The notes beneath the pieces are model-generated. The model did no database searches. It saw nothing but the letters and a program-made list of their open reading frames with translations, and was not told the DNA's origin. Positions 35,888 through 45,693 of a stretch of 64,000 bases of DNA are shown here, piece after piece; within the stretch, counting starts at the first letter, position 1; each line of letters starts with the position of its first letter. A program made the position numbers and the translations under genes. Location of the stretch: contig JAKSBJ010000229.1 in the NCBI GenBank assembly GCA_022361195.1, positions 1-64,000 on the forward strand, read 5' to 3'. Origin of the DNA: Flavobacteriales bacterium. Its GTDB lineage: Bacteria > Bacteroidota > Bacteroidia > Flavobacteriales_D > Crocinitomicaceae.

Positions 35888-38800
35888 ATGATTCGATTTT
35901 TAATTGTAGCCGTTTGCTTTTTGGGACTAGCTTTTCAGTCTAATCAGCTGTTTGCGCAATTTTATCAGGGATCGTATCAGGAATTTGGAAAAAGTAGAGT
36001 ACAATACAACAGCTTTGGTTGGAAGTATCACAATTACAAACGATTCAAAATTTATTATTCGGGGATCAATGAAGATATCTCTGTTTATGTCGCCAGAACC
36101 TTGCATCATTACCTCAACAAGGCTGAATCAAAGTTAGATTACTCTTTTCCCGAAAAACTGGAGGTAATTGTTTACCAAAGTCAATCTAAGTACCGCCAAA
36201 GCAATTTGGGAGTAACCAATGATGAACAAAGCAATGTAGGGGGAACTACCCGAATTGTTGGCTCAAAAATCTTCATGTATTTTGAAGGAGATCATCAAAA
36301 ATTTAATCAAAACATTAAAGCCGCCGTCTATGAGGTTCTACTCAAGCACATGTTTTTTGGCGGAGACTGGAAAGATCAACTCAAGTCTACTGTAAACTCT
36401 GGTATTCCTGATTGGTTAGAAAAAGGACTGATTAGCTATTTTGTTAAAGGCTGGGATGCAGATACCGAAAGTCAGGTAAAAGACCTTATTCTCACCAAAA
36501 AAATTGACAAGTTCAACGATTTAACGCCAGAGGAAAAAAATTATGCCGGACATGCTATTTGGAATTACATAGCCGAAACACACGGCGCATCGATCATTCC
36601 CAATATCATTTACATTACCCGAGTAACTAAAAACGTAGAACGTGGATTCTTTAGTCTATTGGGGATGGACTTTACGAAATTAACCAATGCTTACATTTCC
36701 TTTTATCGTTCACGTTATATAGAAGAATATAAAAATCAGCAAGAGGCTGTGGGAGATGCTGTTAAATTCAAGCACAAAAAAGAATCACATTACTACTCTG
36801 CCAAAATAAGTCCACAAGGTGATAAAATTGTTTACGTAGAAAATCAATTGGGACGGTATCGCATTAAAATTCTGGACCTGGAGAGTGGAAAAACAAAGAA
36901 AATCTTCTCGGCAGAGCCTAAAATGGAACGAATTCAGGATCATTCTTACCCTGTGGTAGAATGGCACCCTTCAGGAGATGCACTTTGCTTTTTCTCTGAA
37001 CTAAAAGGAGAAGTTTTACAGTTTATTTATGTTCTTGAGAGCAAATCCTTTACTACGAAGCCAATTAAAGGCCTGGATAAGGTATTAGACTTCAGTTATT
37101 CGCCTGATGGGAAAAAGATTGTTTTATCCGGAGTGGTGAAAGGACAATCAGATTTGTATTTGCTCGACAATATGAGCAATTCCAAAACTCAAATCACAGA
37201 CGATATTTGGGATGACTTACACCCTAGCTTTGTAGATAAAGGCAGCAGAGTTATATTTTCATCCAACCGTGTAAGTGATACCATTTTTAAAGCTCCAGAC
37301 ATTGATTTTATCGATCGTAAAAACGACCTTTTCATCTATGATCTCAAAGAAATTAAACGAACATACAAATACCTTGAACGAGTTACCAATACTGAAGATG
37401 AAAATGAAATAAATGCATATCAATTAGCAAGAGATAAGTACATCTACCTTTCCGATCAAAATGGTCTCTACAATCGCTTTATTGCACAAAAAGACAGTTT
37501 CATTAGTTTTATTGATACCGCTACTCATTATGCTTACAAAACGGAGTCTCATCCTCAAACCAATTTTGTAACAAGCATTCGAGAGCAACACATGAACTAT
37601 CGTAATCAAATTGTATATACCATCTACCAAAACGGGAAATACAAGTTTTTAACTACGAAAGGAAATGACGAAAAAATTGATGTATTGTGGAACACCACTT
37701 ACCGTCAAAAAGAACTCGATAAACAAAACAAACGCAAAAAGAAAAATCAAAACTCCGAAGAAAAAAATGACACCTTACAAATCAACGGGATCAAGTATCA
37801 AAAGGTAATCGTCAATATTGGAGAAGATTCGCAACTCAAAAACACAACACAGGATACCTCATCCAAAGACAGTATCATTGTCAAGGTAAAAAAATTCAGA
37901 CCTCCGAAATACTTAATCTACAAAGCCAATTTTGCAAAAGATTACGTACTGTCTCAATTTGACAACAACTTTTTATTCCCTAACTACCAGCCTTATTCTG
38001 GTCCGGGATCGGTTTATTTTAACCCTGGGATGAACATGTTACTTAAAATTGGAGCCAGTGATTTGTTCGACGATTATAAACTCCTGGGAGGAGTCCGAAT
38101 TCCAACCTCTTTCAACAGTGGAGGTGAGTTCTTATTTATGATTCAGAATTTGAAAAAACGATTAGATCATCGTTTGGTTTTCTATCGCCAAAAAACAGTA
38201 AGTGGAGAAGGTTTTTATAAATGGTTAACGCATGATATTCGATATAGAATGTCTTACCCTATTTCGGAAGTTTGGAGTGTGCGAGGAACCGGAAACGTTC
38301 GTAAGGACAGACAAATTTTCATTCCATTTAGTGACAATTCTCTCATCCGTCCTTCGCAAGAGCTTTACAACAGTGGATTAAATTTAGAGTTGGTATTGGA
38401 TAATACCATTCCAATGGAACTTAACATTCGCAGAGGAACACGCTTTAAGATTTTTGCAGAATGGCTTCAGGAACTGGGAGGCGAATATGAACCAACTTTC
38501 AACTTTGGTTTAGATTTTAGACAATACACCCGTATTAAGCGAAATTTCATTTGGGTGAATCGTTTTGCAGCGGCTACCTCACAAGGTGGACGTAAGTTAC
38601 TCTACTATCTAGGCGGAGTTGACAATTGGATGCTAAGACGAAACCCTGATTTTGATCAAGATATTACAGTTGACCCAACACAAAACTTCGGTTTCCAAAC
38701 CATTGCCACTCCAATGCGTGGATTTATTCAAAACATCCGAAACGGAAATAGCTTCGCACTTTATAATACCGAATTACGATTACCTATTTTCAGCTATTTC

Positions 38801-39106
38801 TCATCTTACCCAATTAAAAGTGACATGTTGAGACATTTCCAAATTGTTGGCTTTGGAGACTTGGGAGTCGCCTGGACAGGTCCCCATCCTTTCCATCCTG
38901 ACAATTACTTCAATACTCAGGTTATTGAAGATAAACCTGTGACGATTAATGTTGAAAATCTCCGTGAACCTATCGTAGGAGGATTCGGTTTAGGATTCCG
39001 TTCAAAAATATGGGGCTACTTTGTTCGCCTCGACTTTGCATGGGGTGTTGAAGATTTTGAAGTCCAAAAACCGTTGACTTATTTATCTTTGACAAAAGAT
39101 ATATGA
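35888..39106 (+). CDS. TolB-like propeller / surface-antigen barrel fusion, 1072 aa
   Basis: A large exported protein in three parts. Signal peptide 'FLGLAFQSNQLFAQ'. Residues 50-280 resemble a peptidase-MA/gluzincin domain, but the zinc motif is broken ('AAVYEVLLKHMFF' instead of HExxH) while 'IPDWLEKGLISYFVKGW' keeps the family's second motif, so it is probably inactive. Residues 290-500 are a TolB-like propeller ('KISPQGDKIVYVENQLG', 'FSYSPDGKKIVLSG', 'HPSFVDKGSRVIFSSNR'). From about 700 to the end is a bacterial surface antigen barrel ('FNPGMNMLLKIGASDLFDDY', 'PIVGGFGLGFRSKIWGYFVR'). It is an outer-membrane assembly or surface protein of unknown task. The TSUP gene follows with a 4-base overlap. 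Confidence 0.85.
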   Translation: MIRFLIVAVCFLGLAFQSNQLFAQFYQGSYQEFGKSRVQYNSFGWKYHNYKRFKIYYSGINEDISVYVARTLHHYLNKAESKLDYSFPEKLEVIVYQSQSKYRQSNLGVTNDEQSNVGGTTRIVGSKIFMYFEGDHQKFNQNIKAAVYEVLLKHMFFGGDWKDQLKSTVNSGIPDWLEKGLISYFVKGWDADTESQVKDLILTKKIDKFNDLTPEEKNYAGHAIWNYIAETHGASIIPNIIYITRVTKNVERGFFSLLGMDFTKLTNAYISFYRSRYIEEYKNQQEAVGDAVKFKHKKESHYYSAKISPQGDKIVYVENQLGRYRIKILDLESGKTKKIFSAEPKMERIQDHSYPVVEWHPSGDALCFFSELKGEVLQFIYVLESKSFTTKPIKGLDKVLDFSYSPDGKKIVLSGVVKGQSDLYLLDNMSNSKTQITDDIWDDLHPSFVDKGSRVIFSSNRVSDTIFKAPDIDFIDRKNDLFIYDLKEIKRTYKYLERVTNTEDENEINAYQLARDKYIYLSDQNGLYNRFIAQKDSFISFIDTATHYAYKTESHPQTNFVTSIREQHMNYRNQIVYTIYQNGKYKFLTTKGNDEKIDVLWNTTYRQKELDKQNKRKKKNQNSEEKNDTLQINGIKYQKVIVNIGEDSQLKNTTQDTSSKDSIIVKVKKFRPPKYLIYKANFAKDYVLSQFDNNFLFPNYQPYSGPGSVYFNPGMNMLLKIGASDLFDDYKLLGGVRIPTSFNSGGEFLFMIQNLKKRLDHRLVFYRQKTVSGEGFYKWLTHDIRYRMSYPISEVWSVRGTGNVRKDRQIFIPFSDNSLIRPSQELYNSGLNLELVLDNTIPMELNIRRGTRFKIFAEWLQELGGEYEPTFNFGLDFRQYTRIKRNFIWVNRFAAATSQGGRKLLYYLGGVDNWMLRRNPDFDQDITVDPTQNFGFQTIATPMRGFIQNIRNGNSFALYNTELRLPIFSYFSSYPIKSDMLRHFQIVGFGDLGVAWTGPHPFHPDNYFNTQVIEDKPVTINVENLREPIVGGFGLGFRSKIWGYFVRLDFAWGVEDFEVQKPLTYLSLTKDI

Positions 39107-39531
39107 CCTTTCAGACTATTATAATTCTTGTTTTAATTGGCTTACTTGCCGGTATTGCCTCAGGTTTTGTTGGTGTTGGTGGTGGAATTATCATTGTACC
39201 TTCTTTGGTTTATTTACTTGGCCTAAGTCAACATTCAGCTCAAGGAACCAGTCTATTGCTAATGCTTCCTCCTATTGGAATATTGGCGGTAATGAATTAT
39301 TATAAAACCGGGCAACTCAATATCAATTATGCCATTATTATAGCCATTGCATTTGTAATAGGAGGTTATTTTGGTTCTAAAATAGCACTACGCCTCAGTC
39401 CATCTTTGGTGAAGTTGATTTTTGGAATTTTAATGTTATATGTCGCTATAAAAATGGTTTATAGTGGCTATAAAGGAGTTAAAGAAGACAATGCAGGAAC
39501 TAATTCGACAGAAATCACAGGAAATTCTTAA
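39103..39531 (+). CDS. Half-size TSUP (TauE/SafE) transporter
   Basis: A 142-residue membrane protein with four hydrophobic helices. It carries the TSUP signature 'GLLAGIASGFVGVGGGIIIV', split as 'LLAGIASGFVGVGGGI' and 'IVPSLVYLLG', followed by 'AQGTSLLLMLPPIGILAV' and 'IGGYFGSKIALRLSPSLVKL'. Most TSUP proteins are about 250 residues with two such repeats; here only one repeat is present and no second half lies downstream. It presumably dimerises. Substrate may be sulfite, sulfonate or another anion. It overlaps the surface-antigen gene by 4 bases, and its 3' end overlaps the M20 start by 41 bases. Confidence 0.85.
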   Translation: MTFQTIIILVLIGLLAGIASGFVGVGGGIIIVPSLVYLLGLSQHSAQGTSLLLMLPPIGILAVMNYYKTGQLNINYAIIIAIAFVIGGYFGSKIALRLSPSLVKLIFGILMLYVAIKMVYSGYKGVKEDNAGTNSTEITGNS

Positions 39532-40666
39532 TGAAGTCGTTGCAATAAGAAGGCACATTCATCAAAACCCGGAACTTTCTTTTCAGGAATTTGAAACTTC
39601 AAAATTTGTTCAGTCCAAACTTGGTGAATGGGGAATTGAATTCAGTATTTTATCAGAAACAGGAGTAGTTGGTTTTATTCCATCTCCTAAAGAAGGAGCA
39701 GACTGCATTGGTCTTAGAGCTGATATGGATGCTCTCCCTATTTTAGAGCAAAATGAGGTTGAATACAAGTCAAAAAATGAAGGTGTCATGCATGCTTGCG
39801 GACATGATGTACATACTTCTATTTTATTAGGTACAGCTAAGATTTTAAAAGAATTGCAGGCTGAATTGACTTCTAACATCAAACTTATTTTTCAACCTGG
39901 TGAAGAAAAATTACCTGGAGGTGCCAGCTTGATGATTGCTGAAAAAGTATTGGAATCCCCCGCCGTTGATCGAATTTACGCCTTGCATGTTTTTCCAGAA
40001 ATGGAAAAGGGAAATATTGGCTTAAAGGCAGGCATGTACATGGCCTCCTGTGATGAAATATACCTTACCGTTAAGGGTAAAGGAGGACACGCCGCCATGC
40101 CACACCAAAACGTTGACCCTATTTATGGAGCTTCAAAAATGATTTTGGCCCTACAGGAATCCATTAAATCTAATAAACCCGAAGATGTTCCTTGCGTTTT
40201 GGCTTTTGGCCGAATTGAAGGTTTAGGAGCCACTAACGTAATACCTAACGAAGTACACATTCAAGGAACATTCCGAACGATGAATGAGGATTGGCGAGCA
40301 AAGGCTCATGCCTTAATTCAACAAAAGTCTAAAGAGATTCTGCAAGAAATGGGTGGAGACGTTGACGTAGATATTCGAGTAGGATACCCCTATCTGGAAA
40401 ATGATCCTAATCTCACCGAAAAAAGTCGGGAAATTCTAAAAAACCAACTCGGAACAGAACGTGTTCACGATCTACCATTAAGAATGACAGGAGAGGATTT
40501 TGCATATTTCTCTCAGCAAATTCCTGCAACATTTATTCGCTTAGGTGTTAGAAATGAAGCAAAAGGGATTGTTCATCCAGTTCATAATGCTAAATTTGAT
40601 ATAGATGAGTCTGCTTTATCGGTAGGTGTTGAAACATTTTTGGCCCTATCTTTGTTAGGTAGGTGA
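39491..40666 (+). CDS. M20-family amidohydrolase / peptidase
   Basis: A 391-residue cytosolic metallo-amidohydrolase of the M20D branch (IAA-amino acid/N-acyl-amino acid hydrolase type). Start is the ATG at 39491 (MQELIRQKSQ); an upstream GTG at 39464 is less likely. Motifs: 'GLRADMDALPI', 'MHACGHDVHTSILLG' (cysteine and histidine ligands), 'IFQPGEEKLPGGA', 'HVFPEMEKGNIGLKAG', 'GKGGHAAMPHQNVDP' and 'MTGEDFAYFSQQIP'. All expected ligands are visible. It removes an acyl group from an amino acid or dipeptide. It overlaps the TSUP gene in another frame, so the two are translationally linked. Confidence 0.92.
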   Translation: MQELIRQKSQEILNEVVAIRRHIHQNPELSFQEFETSKFVQSKLGEWGIEFSILSETGVVGFIPSPKEGADCIGLRADMDALPILEQNEVEYKSKNEGVMHACGHDVHTSILLGTAKILKELQAELTSNIKLIFQPGEEKLPGGASLMIAEKVLESPAVDRIYALHVFPEMEKGNIGLKAGMYMASCDEIYLTVKGKGGHAAMPHQNVDPIYGASKMILALQESIKSNKPEDVPCVLAFGRIEGLGATNVIPNEVHIQGTFRTMNEDWRAKAHALIQQKSKEILQEMGGDVDVDIRVGYPYLENDPNLTEKSREILKNQLGTERVHDLPLRMTGEDFAYFSQQIPATFIRLGVRNEAKGIVHPVHNAKFDIDESALSVGVETFLALSLLGR

Positions 40667-40746
40667 AAAATTGATGGAGAGAATTGAAACCTTGAAGTCA
40701 AAAAATCTGTATTTATTATAAATTAACAACATCTAAAAAGTAAATT

Positions 40747-40986
40747 ATGAAAAAAATGATGATTATGGTTGCAGTTGTCGGAGGATTAACTGTATTAGCT
40801 TCTTGTAAGAAAGATCACACTTGTGAGTGTGTAGTTGAAACTTCTGGTCTTATCAACTCAACAAGTACTGTAGATACTACTCTTGCTGACATGACTAAGA
40901 AAGATGCTGAAGCTGCTTGTGAAGGATTAAACTCTTCTACTTCTGCATTTGGACAAACAGTTACTTCTACTTGTAGCTTGAAATAA
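40747..40986 (+). CDS. Small cysteine-rich lipoprotein A (tandem family)
   Basis: A 79-residue lipoprotein, first of three paralogs. Signal peptide 'MMIMVAVVGGLTVLASC' with lipobox LASC. The mature part starts 'CKKDHTCECVVETSG', is rich in Thr and Ser, and has two further cysteines ('AEAACEGLN' and the terminal 'STCSLK'), making four cysteines besides the lipidated one. A conserved 'DMTKKDAEAAC' helix precedes the fourth. The product is periplasm- or surface-facing. No catalytic motif is visible. The 80-base upstream region has a weak TATTTATT promoter-like element. Confidence 0.8.
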   Translation: MKKMMIMVAVVGGLTVLASCKKDHTCECVVETSGLINSTSTVDTTLADMTKKDAEAACEGLNSSTSAFGQTVTSTCSLK

Positions 40987-41021
40987 GTTGAATTTTAGTT
41001 CGACGTTCAAATTAGATATTA

Positions 41022-41258
41022 ATGAAAAACGTTATTTGGTTATTGACTGTCGGATTGATGATGGTGTTCACTTCCTGTAAAAAGGATTACACATGTGAGT
41101 GTGTAACTACTACGGAAACACCTAATTCGTCCATAACAGCAACAACAAATACAGCGATCAAGAACACGAAGAAAAACGCCACCACCATTTGTGATGACGG
41201 TGATTCTTCATCAAGTATTGACGATGTGACAACTTCGGTTGAATGTGAAATCAAATAA
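41022..41258 (+). CDS. Small cysteine-rich lipoprotein B (tandem family)
   Basis: A 78-residue paralog of the preceding gene, 35 bases downstream. Lipobox 'VFTSC', then 'CKKDYTCECVTTTETP', a Thr/Asn/Ser middle, 'KKNATTICDDGD', and terminal 'VECEIK'. The cysteine spacing is the same as in copy A. A terminator follows at 41281-41307, so copies A and B appear to share a transcript. Function unknown. Confidence 0.8.
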   Translation: MKNVIWLLTVGLMMVFTSCKKDYTCECVTTTETPNSSITATTNTAIKNTKKNATTICDDGDSSSSIDDVTTSVECEIK

Positions 41259-41280
41259 CTTTATTTCGATATTTGATCTA

Positions 41281-41307
41281 AGGGAGAATTTATTTCTCCC
41301 TTTTTTT
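41281..41307 (+). terminator. Rho-independent terminator between lipoprotein copies B and C
   Basis: Stem AGGGAGAA (41281-41288) / TTCTCCCT (41294-41301), five-base loop, then a run of T to 41307. It lies 22 bases past the stop of copy B. Confidence 0.85.
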
Positions 41308-41332
41308 ATTCTTTATCATAAAACACCTCTTA

Positions 41333-41572
41333 ATGAAAAAAACAATCCTCTTGACTTTAACAACGAGCCTCATCGCTTTAGCTTCATGCAAAAAAGACCA
41401 CACTTGTACATGTACAACTGTAGTAACTTCTCCCGGTGGAAGTACAACTACTGTTTCTGACACTCTATTATCTGATATGTCAAAACGTAAAGCCAAAAAG
41501 ACTTGTACGGATTGGAACAGTACAAAAACGGTGGTCTCAAATACCATTACAATCGATTGTAAATTGAATTAA
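41333..41572 (+). CDS. Small cysteine-rich lipoprotein C (tandem family)
   Basis: A 79-residue paralog, third in the array and behind its own terminator-separated upstream region of 74 bases. Lipobox 'ALASC', then 'CKKDHTCTCTTVVTSPGGST', 'DMSKRKAKKTCTDWN', and terminal 'TIDCKLN'. It keeps the five-cysteine plan of copies A and B, and the 'DMxKxxA' helix of copy A. It may be separately regulated, since the terminator isolates it. Function unknown. Confidence 0.8.
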   Translation: MKKTILLTLTTSLIALASCKKDHTCTCTTVVTSPGGSTTTVSDTLLSDMSKRKAKKTCTDWNSTKTVVSNTITIDCKLN

Positions 41573-41595
41573 GACTATCACACTTTTATATACTC

Positions 41596-41617
41596 GGGGC
41601 TTATGCCCCTTTTTTTT
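41596..41617 (+). terminator. Rho-independent terminator after lipoprotein copy C
   Basis: Stem GGGGC / GCCCC with a TTAT loop, followed by eight T (41610-41617). It is 23 bases after the stop of copy C. Confidence 0.85.
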
Positions 41618-41699
41618 GCTCCTGAATTGTGCTTTTTCACTAATTTTAGTGTCTTAAATTCAGGATCAATCCATATCAATACTTTATAAAATTCATTTT

Positions 41700-42401
41700 A
41701 TGGCCATTCGACTTATTATAGCCGTTCTTTCACTTAGCATGTGCTTTGTTATTCCGCTGTTTTTCAATGATCTATTGGAATTTTTCGTTACCAAACTTGG
41801 AAGTGGTTGGGTATTTAGCACACTATTCATTCGGCTTTTGGTAGTAATAATGCTCACCATTTGTTTGAGAGAAATTTTTTCACTTTGGAAAAAAAGTAGA
41901 AAAATTAAGGTTTGGATTATCTTTTTAATAGCCCTTTTACCTGGAATTGGAATTTCTATGCTCCATCCAGTTTATGTGGGAGATTATGGGACACCAGCAG
42001 CTAATACAGAAGAAATTGAATTAGACATTACCGAGCTTTCTCAAGCTACAGGAAATGAATTTGAATTGGGGGAAGGGAACCACATTATCGCTTTTTTCAC
42101 TTCAACTTGTCCACATTGTAAAGCCACATCCAATAAGTTGGGAATTAATGTAGAAGCCGGACAAAAAGTTCCTGTAACAGTATTCTTTCCTAGTTTGAGA
42201 GAAGATGCAGATCGTTTCTTGAATGAGAACAGAGGAACTAAATTTGACTCTTACTGTATTAGTGACCAGGTATTTACCAACAATGCCGGAAATTCATTTC
42301 CAATTACCTTTTTAGTTGATAAAGACGGAAAAACATTGAATTACTGGCGAGGAGATGTTATCAGCTACAACGTTTTGGATGATTTATTGGACATGGAGTA
42401 A
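41700..42401 (+). CDS. Membrane-anchored thioredoxin-like protein
   Basis: A 233-residue inner-membrane protein with an N-terminal block of three helices (residues about 3-21, 35-57 and 70-90, e.g. 'VWIIFLIALLPGIGISML') and a periplasmic thioredoxin-fold domain. The redox site is 'FFTSTCPHCKATSNK' (CPHC). The later 'FPITFLVDKDGKTLNYWRGD' carries the cis-proline strand. The proteins in this group resemble the DoxX-like/thioredoxin hybrids of Bacteroidota. A disulfide oxidoreductase role for exported proteins is likely, and the upstream cysteine-rich lipoproteins could be clients, but this is inference. Confidence 0.85.
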   Translation: MAIRLIIAVLSLSMCFVIPLFFNDLLEFFVTKLGSGWVFSTLFIRLLVVIMLTICLREIFSLWKKSRKIKVWIIFLIALLPGIGISMLHPVYVGDYGTPAANTEEIELDITELSQATGNEFELGEGNHIIAFFTSTCPHCKATSNKLGINVEAGQKVPVTVFFPSLREDADRFLNENRGTKFDSYCISDQVFTNNAGNSFPITFLVDKDGKTLNYWRGDVISYNVLDDLLDME

Positions 42402-42446
42402 ATGAACAAGCTTTAAACCGAATTGTTATACTAAAAAACATCAGCA

Positions 42447-43688
42447 TTGAAATCCTTTAACATCCCAGAATATTATCGTTCTCCAATCATTTCACGAGTT
42501 AAAAACATTCGTTCGGCGGCTGATAAACGAAAAAAAGATTTTTCTCCGTCCGTTCTGAATTTTGGAAAGGTTGAATTTGTCTTAGCTCGTCATTTTGGTT
42601 TTTGTTTTGGAGTTGAAAATGCCATTGAGATTTCCTATCGTGCTATTGAAGAAAATCCGAACAAACGAATTTTTCTTTTGAGTCAAATGATTCATAATCC
42701 GGGTGTTAACGATGACTTAGAAGCTCACGGCATTCGGTTCATACAAGACACTTTGGGCAATCAACTTATTGATTGGAATGAATTAAGTGCTGAGGATATT
42801 GTCATTATACCAGCTTTTGGTACCACCGTTGAAATTGAAGAACGACTGAAGAACATTGGTATTGAATTACAACAATACGATACTACCTGCCCATTTGTAA
42901 CCAGAGTTTGGAAAAAGTCGGAGAAGCTAGGAACAGATGATCATACAGTAATTATTCACGGAAAGGATAAACATGAAGAAACACGGGCGACTTTTTCACA
43001 CAGTCGCCAGCATGCAAAATCGGTAGTAATTCGGGATATATCAGAAGCCAAAATGCTAGGCGAAGTTATTTTGGGCGAAAAGAACAAAGCCGATTTTGAA
43101 CATATTTTTGGAGGAAGGTACAGTGAAAACTTTGATTCGGACCGTGATTTGGATAAAATAGGCGTGGTTAACCAAACTACCATGCTTGCATCAGAAACTC
43201 AGGAAATTTCGGACTACCTACATCAAATCATGCTTCAAAAATTTGGACAGGAAAAGGTTTCAAATCACTTTGCCAATACAAGAGATACCTTGTGTTATGC
43301 TACAAACGACAATCAAACCGCTACATCTAACTTATTGAATGAGCAAGCTGACTTAGCCATTGTGGTGGGCGGATATAATAGTTCTAATACCTCACATTTA
43401 GTGGAGTTATTGGAACAAAATTTTTCAACTTATTTCATCAAAAATGAAGATGAGTTGTTATCTACAAACACGATTCGTCATTTCAACCTTCACCAAAAAG
43501 AAGTACTGGAAAGTGAGAACTATCTTCCTCAAAAAGAACAAATCAGAATTATTTTGACCAGTGGTGCCTCTTGCCCTGATGCAACGGTTGACCGCATTAT
43601 ACAAAAAATTCTCTCGTTTACCGGAGCGGACGTGGATTTGGATGAAGTCATGAATAACCTTCAAAAAAAATTCGGCGATGGAGTTTAA
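42447..43688 (+). CDS. ispH: 4-hydroxy-3-methylbut-2-enyl diphosphate reductase
   Basis: A 413-residue long-form IspH, the last enzyme of the MEP isoprenoid pathway, which makes IPP and DMAPP with an iron-sulfur cluster. Three cluster cysteines are visible: '[11 protein letters not shown]', '[12 protein letters not shown]' and '[11 protein letters not shown]'. Substrate histidines occur in '[11 protein letters not shown]' and '[11 protein letters not shown]'. The TTG at 42447 is taken as start because the N-terminal extension '[19 protein letters not shown]' is conserved in Bacteroidota homologs. The end overlaps the uvrB start by 11 bases. Confidence 0.95.
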   Translation: MKSFNIPEYYRSPIISRVKNIRSAADKRKKDFSPSVLNFGKVEFVLARHFGFCFGVENAIEISYRAIEENPNKRIFLLSQMIHNPGVNDDLEAHGIRFIQDTLGNQLIDWNELSAEDIVIIPAFGTTVEIEERLKNIGIELQQYDTTCPFVTRVWKKSEKLGTDDHTVIIHGKDKHEETRATFSHSRQHAKSVVIRDISEAKMLGEVILGEKNKADFEHIFGGRYSENFDSDRDLDKIGVVNQTTMLASETQEISDYLHQIMLQKFGQEKVSNHFANTRDTLCYATNDNQTATSNLLNEQADLAIVVGGYNSSNTSHLVELLEQNFSTYFIKNEDELLSTNTIRHFNLHQKEVLESENYLPQKEQIRIILTSGASCPDATVDRIIQKILSFTGADVDLDEVMNNLQKKFGDGV

Positions 43689-45693
43689 AATAGAGAGTGA
43701 ATTCAAACCTATGGGTGATCAGCCCGGGGCTATACAACAGCTAGTTGAAGGCTTGAATGAAGGGGTTCCTTTTCAAACCCTTCTGGGAGTAACGGGAAGT
43801 GGAAAAACCTTTACAATGGCAAATGTCATTGAAGGAGTAAATCGTCCAACACTTATCCTCTCTCACAATAAAACATTAGCCGCTCAACTATACGGGGAGT
43901 TCAAACAGTTTTTTCCTAATAATGCAGTAGAATACTTTGTTTCTTACTACGATTATTATCAGCCTGAAGCATACCTGCCGGTAACAGACACTTTCATTGA
44001 AAAGGACATGTCCATCAATGACGAAATTGAAAAACTACGACTTTCTGCTACCTCTGCCCTACTATCAGGACGACGAGATGTGATTATTGTCGCCTCTGTT
44101 TCCTGTATTTATGGGATTGGAAATCCGGAAGAATTTCAAAATGGAATTATTGAGATAAAAAAAGGGCAGGAAGTCAGTCGGAATAAATTCCTTTTACGAT
44201 TAGTTGAAAATCTATACTCTCGTAACGATACAGCCCCTGAAAGGGGTAATTTTAGAGTAAAAGGAGATACTGTAGATGTATTTTTAGCTTATGTAGATTA
44301 TGCGTTAAGAATTATCTTTTGGGGTGATGAAATTGAGCAGATCTACACCTTTGATCCATTAAACAATTCTAAGCTGGAGGATTTTGATTCAATCAATATC
44401 TTCCCCGCCAACATATTTGTTACATCCCAGGCCACTATCAATAAAGCTATTGGTGATATTGAGATTGATTTAGGAAAGCATTTGGAATACCTGAGAGGAG
44501 AAGGCAAAATGCTGGAAGCGAAACGAATTGAAGATAGAGTCACCTACGACCTGGAAATGATTCGAGAATTGGGATATTGCTCAGGAATTGAGAATTATTC
44601 CCGCTATTTTGATCAAAGAGCTCCGGGCTCAAGACCTTTCTGCCTTATTGATTATTTCCCGGACGATTTTGTTTTGATGATTGACGAAAGTCATGTGACA
44701 CTTCCTCAAATTAGAGCCATGTATGGTGGAGATCGTTCGAGAAAGCAAAATTTGGTTGAATTTGGATTCCGCCTACCCGCCGCAATGGATAATCGACCTT
44801 TAAAGTTTGAAGAATTTGAGACCGTCACCGGACAAACGATCTACGTCAGCGCAACTCCGGCCAATTATGAATTGGAGAATTCTGAAGGAATTTATGTGGA
44901 GCAAATAATTCGTCCAACAGGCTTGTTAGATCCGATTATTGAGGTTCGTCCAAGTAAAAATCAAATTGATGATTTGATTGAGGAAATTCAAATTAGACGG
45001 GAAAAAGACGAACGTACCCTGGTGACTACCCTAACAAAACGAATGGCAGAAGAACTCCAGAAGTATTTAGATCGATTGGGAATACCATGTCGATACATTC
45101 ATTCGGACGTAGATACATTGGAACGAGTTGAAATTTTACGCCAATTGCGTTTGGGAGATTTTGATGTTTTGATTGGAGTGAACTTACTGAGAGAAGGATT
45201 AGATCTTCCGGAAGTATCTTTAGTCGCCATTTTAGATGCCGATAAAGAAGGTTTCTTACGTTCGGAACGGGCCTTGGTACAAACTGTTGGTAGAGCAGCT
45301 CGTAATGTCAATGGAAGAGTATTGATGTATGCCGATAATATCACGGACTCTATGGATAAGACCATTACGGAAACCAATCGTAGAAGGGAAATTCAGGAAG
45401 AATACAATCGCGATAATAACATTGTTCCTACTCAAATTAAAAAGTCAAAAGAAAGTATTTTACAACAGACCAAGGTAGCGGATGGTGATAATGAAACAGC
45501 CATTTATGAAATTGAGACCGAAAAGTCCATGGCTGCTGATCCGGTTTTTGATTATATGAGTCAGGAACAAATTGAAAAAGCCATCAAGAAAACGAAAAAG
45601 GAAATGGAGAAAGCGGCCAAAGATCTTGATTTTATTGAGGCGGCACGCTTGAGAGATGAAATGTATGTCTTACAAAAGAAACTGAATAAATAA
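43678..45693 (+). CDS. uvrB: Excinuclease ABC subunit B
   Basis: A 671-residue damage-recognition helicase of the UvrABC nucleotide excision repair system. Walker A '[16 protein letters not shown]' lies near residue 37. The DNA-binding beta hairpin is '[20 protein letters not shown]', followed by '[20 protein letters not shown]'. Motif VI region is '[20 protein letters not shown]' and '[19 protein letters not shown]'. The C-terminal UVR motif is '[18 protein letters not shown]'. The length is normal. It is translationally coupled to ispH (11-base overlap) and to the next gene (stop/start overlap at 45693). Confidence 0.98.
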   Translation: MEFKIESEFKPMGDQPGAIQQLVEGLNEGVPFQTLLGVTGSGKTFTMANVIEGVNRPTLILSHNKTLAAQLYGEFKQFFPNNAVEYFVSYYDYYQPEAYLPVTDTFIEKDMSINDEIEKLRLSATSALLSGRRDVIIVASVSCIYGIGNPEEFQNGIIEIKKGQEVSRNKFLLRLVENLYSRNDTAPERGNFRVKGDTVDVFLAYVDYALRIIFWGDEIEQIYTFDPLNNSKLEDFDSINIFPANIFVTSQATINKAIGDIEIDLGKHLEYLRGEGKMLEAKRIEDRVTYDLEMIRELGYCSGIENYSRYFDQRAPGSRPFCLIDYFPDDFVLMIDESHVTLPQIRAMYGGDRSRKQNLVEFGFRLPAAMDNRPLKFEEFETVTGQTIYVSATPANYELENSEGIYVEQIIRPTGLLDPIIEVRPSKNQIDDLIEEIQIRREKDERTLVTTLTKRMAEELQKYLDRLGIPCRYIHSDVDTLERVEILRQLRLGDFDVLIGVNLLREGLDLPEVSLVAILDADKEGFLRSERALVQTVGRAARNVNGRVLMYADNITDSMDKTITETNRRREIQEEYNRDNNIVPTQIKKSKESILQQTKVADGDNETAIYEIETEKSMAADPVFDYMSQEQIEKAIKKTKKEMEKAAKDLDFIEAARLRDEMYVLQKKLNK

